From Pseudoalteromonas ulvae UL12 (GTDB lineage Bacteria > Pseudomonadota > Gammaproteobacteria > Enterobacterales > Alteromonadaceae): DNA of 64,000 bases. A program made the translations under genes and the position numbers. The stretch is taken from positions 6,468 through 70,467 of the forward strand of contig NZ_AQHJ01000021.1 of NCBI RefSeq assembly GCF_014925405.1. Direction: 5' to 3'. The notes beneath the pieces are model-generated. The model made no database searches and was not told the DNA's origin. It saw nothing but the letters and a program-made list of their open reading frames with translations. Below, piece by piece: positions 18,401 through 27,098 of the stretch; within the stretch, counting starts at the first letter, position 1, and the number at the start of each line of letters is the position of its first letter.

Positions 18401-18554
18401 GCCTTCAATTATACTGGCTCTTGCAATGTCAGATCCAGATGAGAAGAGGGCTAGAGCATCTATAATGAAACAACATAACGTTTCAGAACTGGATGCAGCG
18501 CTGATTATGGCAGATGAGCTTGACCAGGCAAGGGGATTTGCTATGGCTGCTTAG
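15459..18554 (+). CDS. traC: Conjugative transfer ATPase TraC/VirB4 (PFL_4706 family)
   Basis: Large cytoplasmic ATPase that powers pilus assembly and transfer. P-loop GGSGAGKS near residue 503 and Walker B ILVITDEGHNF near residue 864; WYWIATQNIKDFS is the usual later motif. Length 1031 aa suits the PFL_4706 (TIGR03744) family. The ATG overlaps the upstream stop. It ends operon 2, followed by the palindrome and a terminator. Confidence 0.95.
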   Translation: MKVLDRINVVADNFMDAFRIHDTSPSEMVTSADLKAQYQRPTSFTDKLPFIEYLPSEEMFLKHDCFSVAAGFEIKTINTEGFPLKTKAAFRDQLMRVLRDNVPQEADNPWVVEVFFSNTYSLDRVADSFVNFSSKSTIRDAVKESLDQIYSRHLKGVAGEKGIFVDEQVTKLPFGGKETVGRMFLYRRRNRKQVLDETPVDELNIVRDRLVQSIKDIGDGVAITNMTGEKYYEWMFRWFNPNPDITDGDVDKALKMFAYPGDDNVPVGRDFSGMLTLTPPKSVVDKGMWEFDGIKHKYMPVNVIRGAPKIGAFSAPTEGVSLFDKLPSGTTFAMKITFIDKDSVETDISRIEKSAIGDGAVAQEAREEAAHVKEILLKGGTLLPVEMGFYVRAKHENGLRRVCNKIKGAAADVQLQVLDDKFDLKACDNYFRMMPGNYRPDLNKTRATTVKCSLEHVANYFPLLGRGVGSGTCVQMQFNRGGEVMAFDTIGDRLSNSHKVIIGGSGAGKSVKLVEELFEYVAQYNAQVFIIEKGDSFKLAVEYLERLGKSTNQIKLDSKSKTVLPPYANAYRALDAEEDFEEAINNPRDVFKDTYAEVEAMADPSVPPPDDLEQFGVDVEDEDKDYLGEMELMTRIIVTGGNAAENAKLKPADQSFIRRAILNAARKCLAQCEFVSVSDTNQLVGKSGAVIKNKEGEFYWLDRESNTVITGKDKESAVPSVKFFANKSGIQLNVNKFKGDNGQLKDYKGNMVLFLTKPHPLISDVALEMKQLMEDDKFMREEQKSRVYEFGEGMNNFTMGLAGKLFNKHGQLFPDVDITHIDMGDTVKAGKEAELAVAYASVLNSVTDLAEAKQYSGRPILVITDEGHNFVSKTSKASEILVPAIVKIVKMMRKLGCWYWIATQNIKDFSDEAAALLKLAEWWEVLLVPEGEDEDIARFKRLSDDQKAILSSVTKEPRKYTEGFIMCANKKINNQIFRNIPPSIILALAMSDPDEKRARASIMKQHNVSELDAALIMADELDQARGFAMAA

Positions 18555-18559
18555 ATAAT

Positions 18560-18573
18560 TTCTACATGTAGAA
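18560..18573. repeat. 14-bp palindrome TTCTACATGTAGAA (copy 3)
   Basis: Perfect copy between the traC stop and its terminator. Confidence 0.8.
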
Positions 18574-18601
18574 AAAGGCTGGCTTTGTGCTGGCCTTTTT
18601 T
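18572..18601 (+). terminator. Intrinsic terminator, end of operon 2
   Basis: AAAAAGGC and GCCTTTTTT flank a GGC/GTGC-rich loop. Confidence 0.82.
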
Positions 18602-18623
18602 CGTTTTTGTCACTTATAAACTT

Positions 18624-18666
18624 TATTTTTTTCGAGGAAAAAATATCGAAATTAAATCATTAGAAT
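18624..18666 (+). promoter_or_regulatory. Operon 3 promoter with A/T dyad operator
   Basis: TTTTTTTCGAGGAAAAAAT within 18624-18645 is the reverse complement of the 2891 element apart from one extra T. TAGAAT near 18661 is a likely -10. Confidence 0.6.
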
Positions 18667-18693
18667 AGCTTGCATAGATTAAGAGGCGATTTA

Positions 18694-19431
18694 ATGAAGC
18701 AGTTATTCACATTATTAACAATTGGTACTTTGTTGGCAGGTTGCCAATCTACGCTACCTGAACCTATCGAACATAAGCGTGAGCCTAATGCAGTAATTCA
18801 ATTTGCTGCTAATCATTCGTATTTCAATAATGCTGAAGGATTGAAGCAGGTTGTGGCAGGTAACCCAGCGTTGATAGTTGTTAATGCCACTGACAGTAAT
18901 GTAGGTGTGGCTAAAAGTCGTGCAGAACGTATTGTGAAGTTAATGGAAGCGCATGGTGATTTATACGCGGCCTATCGTTACACGGTTCATCCTGAAGATG
19001 CTGATTTGGCCGAAGTCTTTGTGCTTGATGAAAATGAATCACTTCAAAGTTTATTAGCGGTCGTTAATGGCCAGTCTCTTGATCGTACATTGGGTAAGTA
19101 TTTCTCTGAAGATAAAGTGCGTTTGTTGGAACGTGATATTTCAAGATCGAAGTTCGTTGTTGAAAAAGAAGATTCGTTAGACGTTCAGCTTAAAAAGTTA
19201 ATTAAACAATTTGGTTGGAGCGTTTCGGCGTTGCCTGATTTTAGAGGGGAAGATGGTGTCGTGGTTAAGTCTGTGGCATTTGAAATGGATTTGGTAGTTG
19301 GGGATGTTAGCCAGCTAACCGGTAGTGAAATCACTGAGGTTATCAATCGGTGGTTTGGTGTTTATTCAGCGGTTGAGGGTGATTACAAGGTTGCCGTGGA
19401 CTCTGTAAATAAAGGTGTGGTGATTTACTAA
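18694..19431 (+). CDS. Pilus lipoprotein, TcpQ/PilL-like
   Basis: I chose ATG 18694, which has AGAGG upstream and gives a lipoprotein signal (MKQLFTLLTIGTLLAGC). The C-terminal part (SLDVQLKKLIKQFGWSVSAL, then a beta hairpin ending VNKGVVIY) resembles the TcpQ-type domain of pilus outer-membrane assembly proteins. It is the first gene of the type IV pilus operon, just before the second TcpQ-like gene and the secretin. It probably helps insert or stabilise the secretin. Confidence 0.65.
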   Translation: MKQLFTLLTIGTLLAGCQSTLPEPIEHKREPNAVIQFAANHSYFNNAEGLKQVVAGNPALIVVNATDSNVGVAKSRAERIVKLMEAHGDLYAAYRYTVHPEDADLAEVFVLDENESLQSLLAVVNGQSLDRTLGKYFSEDKVRLLERDISRSKFVVEKEDSLDVQLKKLIKQFGWSVSALPDFRGEDGVVVKSVAFEMDLVVGDVSQLTGSEITEVINRWFGVYSAVEGDYKVAVDSVNKGVVIY

Positions 19432-19904
19432 TGAAAAAAACGTATTTAGCCCTGTTGTTGGCAGTGGCAACCAGTGTTTCGGCAGAGCAAAGTGCTGTGT
19501 TGGGGGTTCAAGTTTTAAGTGAGCCTACTTCAAAAGAGAAGGAGTTACTTGCGGAGCTTGAAGCTGAGCAGGAAAAAAGTGAACAGCAACAACAAGAGAG
19601 TCTTTTAGCTCAACGTTCTTATGTGTACCAGGGCGGTTTTAGAGAGAACTTTGAGAGACTTGCTACACAATGGGACTTTGCTCCTGTTATTTGGGATGAA
19701 AAAGTCAATAACTGTGTTTGGGAGCAAGTCACAGAGTATGAAATTAAGGACACTAAAACGGGTGAGCCATTTTTCGACTCGCGTGATGTGCTTTTTTTCT
19801 ATGCGGATACATTGGATTTCGTTCCACGTTTTAATGATATCGATAAGTCGGTGGTGATGATTTACCAAGGGCCGGAAAATAGGGTGAGTGATTGTGCATA
19901 TTAA
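19431..19904 (+). CDS. Exported TcpQ-like pilus protein
   Basis: ATG overlaps the upstream stop. Signal peptide MKKTYLALLLAVATSVSA. A Gln/Glu-rich coiled region (about residues 45-65) precedes a small domain with RENFERLATQWDFAPVIWD, close in pattern to TcpQ/PilL C-terminal domains. Two Cys (NNCVWE and SDCAY) may pair. It overlaps the secretin start, so it is probably a secretin-associated periplasmic factor. Confidence 0.65.
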   Translation: MKKTYLALLLAVATSVSAEQSAVLGVQVLSEPTSKEKELLAELEAEQEKSEQQQQESLLAQRSYVYQGGFRENFERLATQWDFAPVIWDEKVNNCVWEQVTEYEIKDTKTGEPFFDSRDVLFFYADTLDFVPRFNDIDKSVVMIYQGPENRVSDCAY

Positions 19905-21717
19905 ATTTATAACTGCAGCGTTAGCGGCTGCTTTAATGGTTGGATGTACTTCTATCGAGCTTAAAGGTGATCCTACGATAGATGAGTCATTGGCTAATGC
20001 AGAAAGAGAAAAAGCAGAAGCCATTAAAAAGCAAAAGTACATTGTTTCTCAAAAACCTTACGCGAAGGTAAAGCCTAAGAGTAAAGATGATGTTGCAGAA
20101 ACATGGTTGTCATCTATTAAGTTGTCATTAAACAACGATGTAGATAACCGCTATGGAGTTTCATTAAAAGAGATTCTTCGTAGCTTTAATGAGGCAGGTA
20201 TCAATATTGTTACTAACTTGCCGGTTAATGATTATTACTACCGTGGATTTCCTATTAAAGAGGGCACCGATGCACTTTCAGCACTCCATATTCTGACAGA
20301 GCAACTGGGTCTAGATTATATTGTTCGTCATGACGGTAATGATTCAGGTTATGTCTCGATCATTGAAATGGGTACCACTGAGTATCGTCTTTATGTGCCT
20401 GATGTTGTCGCTGCTTTATCTATCGTTTCACAAAGCGAAAGTAGCCAGGGCGGTCAAGGCAGTCAAGGTGGCTCTAGTAGTCAACAAGGTGGTCTTTCTG
20501 GTGGGCTAAATAGTTCTAATTCATCGTCTGGTGACAGTCCTGAAGGTGGATCTTCGCAGGTATCTTCAGGTGGATCTGGTAATTCTGGTCAGGGTAGTCA
20601 ACAAGGTAACGGTAGTACGATGTATTATCAAAATGCCTTTTGGTCTAAATTGGAAACTGAACTTGAAAGTATGATGACAGTTCTTATGCCTAAGCAGGAG
20701 CGTCTAGTTGGCCCAGATGGTTTAAACGGTGGGAATAACACTGCTGGAGAAAATGCTGATAACCCTTTTGAGAAGGTGGAAATTGGTCAAGTTACGGTAA
20801 ACAGTTTAACTGGTCATATTAGTATTTCCGCTCCACGTCATATTCGAGATCGTGTTGTTAAATATCTTGAGCACCTAGATGATGAAGTAAACACTAGAAT
20901 GGTGGTTGAAGCTAAGATTATTGCGGTTAATCGTAATAGTGAGAGTTCGCGAGGTCTAGATATACGTGCTTTTGCTGAAATAGGTTCAAAGTACGGTCTT
21001 AATTTGATGAATAATGGTCTTGGTAATCTAAGTTTTTCAGATGTTGATGGAGGTGGTTTCTTTGGTGTCGCTGCAGATAATGCTTTAGCGCAATCTTTGA
21101 TTGGGATTACAAAAGCAGATCGTACATTTTCAGCATTCGCTGCCTTCCTTGAAAGTTATGGTGAAACAAAGTCTGTTGGTGAGTTACGTGGTAGCTCAAG
21201 AAGCGGCAGAACATTAAATCTTTCTGTTACTTCAAATGATCCTCGACTTCGTTCAAGTGTGCAAACAGCTACCAACGAACAAGGCACTACAACTGGGGGA
21301 TCATCTTCGGAACGAGATGAGAACATTACAGGTACAGAAGCTAAAATAACGCCGTCATACGATGCTAAGCGTGGTGTCGTTCATAGTCTAATTGACATTC
21401 AGTTGGTTCTTGACGCTGGTGAGAATATTGATCAGGAAGTAATTGTTGCTGGCACTAATATCCAATTGCGTGATGTGCGTCTTCAAAGGACGGCACAGGT
21501 AACGGTTCAATCTGAAACTGTAACAAGAGCGGGTGAGGTCGTTTTAGCGGGTGGATTCAGAACCGTTACTGAAGTAAGTGACGAGTCTGGTGTAACTGAT
21601 TTACGCAATACTGCAATTGTTGGTGATGTTTTTGGTAATAAAGCCAAGCGCACAAAAATAACTGATTACTATGTTTTGTTGACTGTCGATAAGCGTAACT
21701 ATCGGGATCTCTACTAA
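19894..21717 (+). CDS. pilN: Type IV pilus secretin lipoprotein (PilN/BfpB type)
   Basis: Outer-membrane pore for the thin pilus. GTG 19894 with AGGGTGAG upstream gives the lipoprotein signal KFITAALAAALMVGC; GTG 19888 is in frame. N-domains are followed by a Ser/Gly/Gln-rich linker (about residues 180-245), an N3-like domain (VTVNSLTGHISISAPRHIRD) and a C-terminal secretin domain with VVEAKIIAVNRNSESSRG and the late motif ETVTRAGEVVLAGGF. Length of 607 aa is normal for R64 PilN relatives. It abuts the prepilin genes. Confidence 0.9.
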   Translation: MHIKFITAALAAALMVGCTSIELKGDPTIDESLANAEREKAEAIKKQKYIVSQKPYAKVKPKSKDDVAETWLSSIKLSLNNDVDNRYGVSLKEILRSFNEAGINIVTNLPVNDYYYRGFPIKEGTDALSALHILTEQLGLDYIVRHDGNDSGYVSIIEMGTTEYRLYVPDVVAALSIVSQSESSQGGQGSQGGSSSQQGGLSGGLNSSNSSSGDSPEGGSSQVSSGGSGNSGQGSQQGNGSTMYYQNAFWSKLETELESMMTVLMPKQERLVGPDGLNGGNNTAGENADNPFEKVEIGQVTVNSLTGHISISAPRHIRDRVVKYLEHLDDEVNTRMVVEAKIIAVNRNSESSRGLDIRAFAEIGSKYGLNLMNNGLGNLSFSDVDGGGFFGVAADNALAQSLIGITKADRTFSAFAAFLESYGETKSVGELRGSSRSGRTLNLSVTSNDPRLRSSVQTATNEQGTTTGGSSSERDENITGTEAKITPSYDAKRGVVHSLIDIQLVLDAGENIDQEVIVAGTNIQLRDVRLQRTAQVTVQSETVTRAGEVVLAGGFRTVTEVSDESGVTDLRNTAIVGDVFGNKAKRTKITDYYVLLTVDKRNYRDLY

Positions 21718-22733
21718 TGCGCAATATGAAAACTATCAAGGGACAAAAAGGGTTTACCCTTGCTGAACTGGTGATAGTAATGATCGTTATCGGCATTATG
21801 TCACCTGCACTCTACTCTTATTTTGCTGCTGCGAACGCAAAGTCTGAGCAAGTGTATCAACTTAATGTCATGAGCGAAAACCTGACAATCGCCCAGGCAC
21901 TCAGGGCTTTTGCAGGGCAAGAAAATAATGGTCTACTACCGGCTCCTTATACTGGTGGTGGCTATCAAAATGCTCCTGTTGATGTAGCTAATGCTACGTT
22001 AACTGAGTATTTATCGAGGGGTAATATTGGGTCAGATCGTTTTAATGATGACGGCTCAACTAACCAAAACGTTCGGTATTTAGAGTTATTAAACCCTAAG
22101 CCTACTTACCAAATGCCTATTGTGGGTAACGCTGCTGAAACAGTAGCATTGGTTTATGACAGAGGGGTTTTATATCAAACAGCATGTGGTTTAAGTGATG
22201 TTTGCAATGATGGTACACCTGGTACATCTGCTGCCTATGCTGCAGTTGGTTGGGAAGTTACCGGTACTGATGTGGCTCCTGTTCAAATTAGTACTTTGGA
22301 TATTCAACAAGGCCTATGGCGTGAAACGTGGCTTAGGCTATCGGAGGTTCGTACAAAAATAAGAAACGCATTTAATGCTCAGGTGGCCGCATCTGCTGCC
22401 GGTGATCCTACAAACTTTTTCTTTAGACCGGACTTAGGTACGTCTCCTGATTTATCAGGAGCTGACCCCGCAACAAATCAAGGGTGTCGTGATGGCTGGT
22501 ATCAGCTTAATAGTAACGATGTCAATGTACTTCAATTTTATGGACTTGAGCCTGTCAGTATCTATGCGGAAACGTCATGGGGTGGCAGGGTAGAGTATTG
22601 TCCGGACTACGACCCTAATGATGGAGGTGTTGATGCACTTCCACATATAGGGGCTATCAGAATCAATCGTCAAGTGACGACTGGTAATGCGCCAGGTGGT
22701 GCAATAGCGGGAAATTTAATTCTCGTTATCTAA
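21717..22733 (+). CDS. Type IV prepilin-like protein, 338 aa (minor pilin)
   Basis: The prepilin cleavage site is visible as KG before FTLAELVIVMIVIGIM, with Glu5 of the mature form present. Mature protein about 325 aa, large for a pilin, with several Cys. ATG at 21717 overlaps the secretin stop; the basic leader is about 13 residues. Size and place point to a minor or PilV-like pilin, but no shufflon repeats or Rci-type recombinase lie nearby. No prepilin peptidase gene was found in this cluster. Confidence 0.8.
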   Translation: MRNMKTIKGQKGFTLAELVIVMIVIGIMSPALYSYFAAANAKSEQVYQLNVMSENLTIAQALRAFAGQENNGLLPAPYTGGGYQNAPVDVANATLTEYLSRGNIGSDRFNDDGSTNQNVRYLELLNPKPTYQMPIVGNAAETVALVYDRGVLYQTACGLSDVCNDGTPGTSAAYAAVGWEVTGTDVAPVQISTLDIQQGLWRETWLRLSEVRTKIRNAFNAQVAASAAGDPTNFFFRPDLGTSPDLSGADPATNQGCRDGWYQLNSNDVNVLQFYGLEPVSIYAETSWGGRVEYCPDYDPNDGGVDALPHIGAIRINRQVTTGNAPGGAIAGNLILVI

Positions 22734-22772
22734 GTAAATAAAAAACTCATAGTAAAGAGGAATATAAAGCTT

Positions 22773-23381
22773 ATGAATAAGCAAACAGTAAATAAAATGG
22801 GCGGTTTTACTTTGGTAGAGCTTATCGTTGTAATCGCAATTCTTGGTGTTCTGGCTGCATGGGGTGCTCCTAAACTTAAAGGTTATCTTGAATCGGCAAA
22901 AGGTACTGCTATGGGTGAAGCAATTCAAACAGTCGATGAAGAAATAACGTCATTAGCTAACACTCACCGTATATCTAACTGTGCAACTAATACTCGATTA
23001 GTTGCTGCAGGTAATAACTATTTAGACGTTATTTATAATGGCTCTGCATTTGTTCTTGCTGCAGAACAAGGGTCTTATGAGCGTCTGCCTCATGCTATTA
23101 ACACGAATGCATTTTCTGAAATTACGGCTGCTGGAGCGGGTGCTGCTGGTACTTATGAAGTGCAAGGTATGCCCTTCACTATTCAGCCTTGCACAGCGAC
23201 TGAGAATGTTTATCGCTTGCAAAGCGTAACATCAGATACGTTGGGTGCTTATTTGGATACATATCACCCTGCAATTGCCGCTGCATTTGACCCTGCAGTT
23301 GCTGTAAATGCGGGTGCTGTACGTTATACGGCTGCAGATGCGAACGACGAACATCAAGTTGATATTTATATTCGTCGCTAA
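22773..23381 (+). CDS. pilS: Type IV prepilin (PilS-like, probable major pilin)
   Basis: AGAGG ribosome site 11 bases before the ATG, the strongest in this operon, as expected for a major subunit. Leader MNKQTVNKMG is cut before GFTLVELIVVIAILGVL, or one residue later, with Glu5. The mature form of about 190 aa has two Cys late in the chain (NCATN and QPCTA). It sits between the large prepilin and the third pilin-like gene. Confidence 0.85.
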   Translation: MNKQTVNKMGGFTLVELIVVIAILGVLAAWGAPKLKGYLESAKGTAMGEAIQTVDEEITSLANTHRISNCATNTRLVAAGNNYLDVIYNGSAFVLAAEQGSYERLPHAINTNAFSEITAAGAGAAGTYEVQGMPFTIQPCTATENVYRLQSVTSDTLGAYLDTYHPAIAAAFDPAVAVNAGAVRYTAADANDEHQVDIYIRR

Positions 23382-23405
23382 TCATTAGAAGGTTTTAGAT
23401 TAACT

Positions 23406-24203
23406 ATGGGTTATGTGGTCTTTATATTCGCAATGGTTGGGATCAGTTTAGCTGCCACTCAGGTTGATATTTACAACGTGAGTGCAGATAGGTTAATGCT
23501 TGACGAAGACCAAGCAAGGATCACAGCGGTAGGGAATGCTCTAAACCGTCACTTGATGGTTCGAGGCACCCTACCTGTCTCGCTCAATGCGTTAATTGGA
23601 ACTTCTGGGTTTGAAGATGTCACCTGGGCTGTAACTGACGATATGGGTTACAGCGTGACTACGTTGAATGATGCAACAATGGATGCACGTTTTGATAGAG
23701 GTGTAGTTTTCTATAAATCCAATAGGGATGAAACGGATGCTGATTGGTTGGCTAACAATGACTGCGGTGCAGGAACATTTGCTAATGGCCTTCAATGGTG
23801 CAAGGAAGATCAATCTGTTTATGCAGTGGTAAACACTTTGGAGTATCAGCGATATCTAGCTAATGAATCGATATATAAACTGGATATTTTGGCTCAACAA
23901 ATATTTGCTAGTAGAGCAAATACTGGTGATTTTCCTAATGAACACGCTGCAGGTACTTTGGCTGAAGGAGAGTTAATTACTATACCAGATGCTGTTGGTT
24001 ATGTTGGAACACCAGAAGCTTGTAATGGGGTATTCAACTTTGATGGTGCAATTATTACCTGTGAAATGATGTTCAATATAGACGGCTCTGCAGTTCGATA
24101 TATTTATGAAAATTCAACGAACGCTGTTATTTACGTGAATCAGCCATATTCAAATACGGCTGGTGTTACCTATCGTGTTGCAAGGCCATTGAGAGATTTA
24201 TAA
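23406..24203 (+). CDS. Pilin-like membrane-anchored protein, 265 aa
   Basis: It begins MGYVVFIFAMVGISLAATQ, a hydrophobic N-terminal helix without a basic leader or the GFTLxE site, followed by a globular part similar in layout to the two neighbouring prepilins (RITAVGNALNRHLMVRGTLP). AGAAGG lies upstream. It may be a non-canonical minor pilin that needs no processing. A start farther upstream with a normal leader is not visible. Confidence 0.65.
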   Translation: MGYVVFIFAMVGISLAATQVDIYNVSADRLMLDEDQARITAVGNALNRHLMVRGTLPVSLNALIGTSGFEDVTWAVTDDMGYSVTTLNDATMDARFDRGVVFYKSNRDETDADWLANNDCGAGTFANGLQWCKEDQSVYAVVNTLEYQRYLANESIYKLDILAQQIFASRANTGDFPNEHAAGTLAEGELITIPDAVGYVGTPEACNGVFNFDGAIITCEMMFNIDGSAVRYIYENSTNAVIYVNQPYSNTAGVTYRVARPLRDL

Positions 24204-24205
24204 AA

Positions 24206-26101
24206 ATGAATGTAATTGATTTAGTAAAAGCTTGGGGCTGGGAAGAGCCAGACGATGCGCCTAATTGGTTAAATACCTTGGCCGATGAGTACACGGATTT
24301 CACTGAACGAAAATTAAGAATGGGTGAAATATTAGTTGAACGCGGTCTTGCAAAAAAAGCAGATATTGAACATTGGTTGAGAAAGAAAAGTGATAGAGAG
24401 CAAATGGGAACGTTTTTACAGAATGATAAAAATGTACCGGCTCGTGTAAGAAATAATGTTGTACCGGCAATAGCCGCTACAGAAAGTTATCTGTTACCTT
24501 TTTTTGATAGTTTGATAGATAAAGAAGGGGTGCAAATAGCCCCGCCTTTATATGCCAATGATAGCATTCAAAAAGAGTGTATTGATATCAATGCTGTCCT
24601 ACTTAAAATTGCGTCGAATGATAATTATATCCTTGTATTTGCTACGCTTGATGGGTATGAGAAATACAAACATCGACCTATGGTGGAGCGTGTTGAAAGT
24701 GCTATTGAGAAGGAAGTTGGAAGAGTTTATTTCGGTGTTTCCAATAACCAGATTGTTGCTGATGTTCTTCGTGATATTAATAGTGGAAAGCAAGTAAGTG
24801 AAGTTGACTCATTTGATTTGATTGAATCTGAAATGATGTCAAGCGGGGATCCGATTCAAAACGCAATAGCATTGATGTTCAATGCCATCATTCAAAATGG
24901 TGGCTCAGATTTGCATATTGCCCCTCAATTAAAAAATGACACTGTGCATGTTAAAGGACGATTTAAAACCCGTCTTAAAATGCTAGGTACTGAACATCAA
25001 ATTGACAGACAATTATATTATGGTGTTCGGGATTATTTGGTTGCAAAAACACAAGCAACCCAGCATAGAGCGCCTGTTTTCGTGCCTGTTGATGGTGCTG
25101 CATTAACATATCATCGTAAAAATGGTGAGAAAGTGCGCCTCCGTCCTAGTTTTATGCCCGTTGGTATAGACACGATCCCAGAAAAAAATGCTGTCAGAAC
25201 CGTTTTTCGTTTTTCAGCGCTTGACGCTGATGTGCGTCGTATCCGTGATTTAAACCTGCATCCAAAAGCTAAAGAGTTGTTCATGGCTATGTGCTCTAGT
25301 AAAGGAAAAATGGCTGTTATGGTTGGCCCAATGGGATCAGGAAAAACTACAACAATGTACGCCGGTTTACAGGCAATTTTAGATCTTTCTCAAGGTAGTC
25401 AGTTAATCGCTTCAGTAGAAGACCCTATTGAAGCGGTTATTGAGGGGGTAGACCAGATACAAATCAGTTACCAAGCAAGACAAAATAAATTGGGATATGA
25501 CCATTATTTGAAAAGTTTCGTGCGTCAGGATACGAACGTACTTTATCTAGGGGAAATTCGTGATAGGGAAACTGCAGAAACTGCAGGGCAGTTTTCAGCT
25601 ATCGGTAATAAAATTCTTACTACTATTCATGGTGCAAACGAAATGGAGGGACTTTCGCGACTGATGACTATGTTGCGACGCAAAGATGATCAGTTCCTAT
25701 TGGCAAGTAATCTAAGTTACGTTTTTACACAGCGTATTGTTCCGGTGTTATGTGATCACTGTAAAAATGAAATAGAAGTTACTCCAGATATGAGAGACAG
25801 CATAATGAAAGTTGTTGGCCCTAAAGCTGGTGTAGAGTTTGAAAAGATTCAAAAAAATATACCAGGGAAAGCCTTCGCTGCAGGTGAAGGCGAGTGTGGT
25901 CATTGCAGTGGTGATCGGTATACGTCAGTAAGGCCTGTTCTGGGAGTTTTGACAATCACTCCAGAAGTGAGAAAGTTGATGCTATCAGATGATGTTAATC
26001 GAGAGGAAGAGATTGCTAAGCTCCGCGACATTACTATGTACGATCAGGTATTAGAAATGATCGTAGAGGGGGAAACTGATATTAAGGCGTTGGATTTATG
26101 A
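24206..26101 (+). CDS. pilQ: Type IV pilus assembly ATPase (PilQ/GspE type)
   Basis: Cytoplasmic hexameric motor for pilus extension. Residues 1-200 form an N-terminal GspE-like domain. P-loop GPMGSGKTTT near 375-384, Asp box SVEDPIE, Walker B LYLGEIRDRE, His box LTTIHGANE near 472, and a zinc-binding tetracysteine (CDHC near 516 and CGHC near 564). Length of 631 aa is somewhat above R64 PilQ. The stop overlaps the next start. Confidence 0.93.
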   Translation: MNVIDLVKAWGWEEPDDAPNWLNTLADEYTDFTERKLRMGEILVERGLAKKADIEHWLRKKSDREQMGTFLQNDKNVPARVRNNVVPAIAATESYLLPFFDSLIDKEGVQIAPPLYANDSIQKECIDINAVLLKIASNDNYILVFATLDGYEKYKHRPMVERVESAIEKEVGRVYFGVSNNQIVADVLRDINSGKQVSEVDSFDLIESEMMSSGDPIQNAIALMFNAIIQNGGSDLHIAPQLKNDTVHVKGRFKTRLKMLGTEHQIDRQLYYGVRDYLVAKTQATQHRAPVFVPVDGAALTYHRKNGEKVRLRPSFMPVGIDTIPEKNAVRTVFRFSALDADVRRIRDLNLHPKAKELFMAMCSSKGKMAVMVGPMGSGKTTTMYAGLQAILDLSQGSQLIASVEDPIEAVIEGVDQIQISYQARQNKLGYDHYLKSFVRQDTNVLYLGEIRDRETAETAGQFSAIGNKILTTIHGANEMEGLSRLMTMLRRKDDQFLLASNLSYVFTQRIVPVLCDHCKNEIEVTPDMRDSIMKVVGPKAGVEFEKIQKNIPGKAFAAGEGECGHCSGDRYTSVRPVLGVLTITPEVRKLMLSDDVNREEEIAKLRDITMYDQVLEMIVEGETDIKALDL

Positions 26102-27096
26102 GTAAGGTTAAATCAAAAGATGTTCCTAGTGTTTTAGATTTGTTTCTCGCGTATATGGGTAGCACTGGCAATATTGCTATGTCACTAAGAGAGACAGGTG
26201 AAACATTTAAATCCTATAAGTCTGCATTTGATGCCGCAGCACAGGATGTTGAACAGAACGGTACGAGTCTTAAAAATGCATTGGAAAAGCAAGATATTTT
26301 CTCTGAAGAAGTTATTTCACTATTAAACGCTGGTAGCGTCGGTGGAAAATTAGAAACGGTGATCCCAGAAGTTTCTAAATCATTAAAATACATGCAAGAA
26401 GTTGGCTCGGGTATTCGTGGAGTCTTAATATTTCAAGGGGGTTTATTGCTTCTAATGGCTATTGCCGCCCCTTATTTGATACACCTTGTTAGTGGTCAAG
26501 TAAAAGACCCAAATAGCAGTGTAGCTATTGCAAACGCCTATATCGTGCAAATGGTTGATACATTTCCTTATATCGAATATTGGTATCCAATTGCTTTGGT
26601 TGTCGGGATTGTTGGTGCTTTTGTTAATAGCGCCATAAGAATGAAATTAGTTTCATTGTTTGCATCTTTACCTGGTCTTAAAAGTGCGATTGTTAACTTT
26701 CAAACTGGTACTTGGTGCCGCTACATGGCCTTAACTACAAGTGCCGGTATTGGTTTAGAAGATTCAGAGCGTTTACTTAGAAAATCATTAGTACCACAAA
26801 TAAGTGAACCCTTTGAGATATTAATCAAATCATCTGCAAGTGGTTGGACTAAAGCTTTTAATTTTGAAAATGAAGATCCAAGAACTCGCATTCCAAGAGT
26901 TGTACTTGCTTTTATTCGGTCAGGTGCTCAAACAGGGCGTTTAGAGGAACAATTAAATCTAGCAGCTGATTATCAATTGGTGTTGGCAAAAAAACAATTT
27001 GAAGCAATGACCAAAATTATCAGCTTAATGGTTATGTTAATCACAGCAAGTGGAGTCCTAGCATTGGGCGCACAAGTATATGGGTCGAGGTTGTAA
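26098..27096 (+). CDS. pilR: Pilus inner-membrane platform protein (PilR/GspF type)
   Basis: Polytopic platform that couples the ATPase to pilin polymerisation. Two GspF repeats are visible, each with NAGSVGGKLE- or RSGAQTGRLEEQL-type motifs (near residues 78-88 and 271-282). Membrane helices lie at about 106-130, 160-180 and 305-325. 332 aa is the usual size. ATG overlaps the pilQ stop. Confidence 0.9.
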   Translation: MSKVKSKDVPSVLDLFLAYMGSTGNIAMSLRETGETFKSYKSAFDAAAQDVEQNGTSLKNALEKQDIFSEEVISLLNAGSVGGKLETVIPEVSKSLKYMQEVGSGIRGVLIFQGGLLLLMAIAAPYLIHLVSGQVKDPNSSVAIANAYIVQMVDTFPYIEYWYPIALVVGIVGAFVNSAIRMKLVSLFASLPGLKSAIVNFQTGTWCRYMALTTSAGIGLEDSERLLRKSLVPQISEPFEILIKSSASGWTKAFNFENEDPRTRIPRVVLAFIRSGAQTGRLEEQLNLAADYQLVLAKKQFEAMTKIISLMVMLITASGVLALGAQVYGSRL

Positions 27097-27098
27097 GA

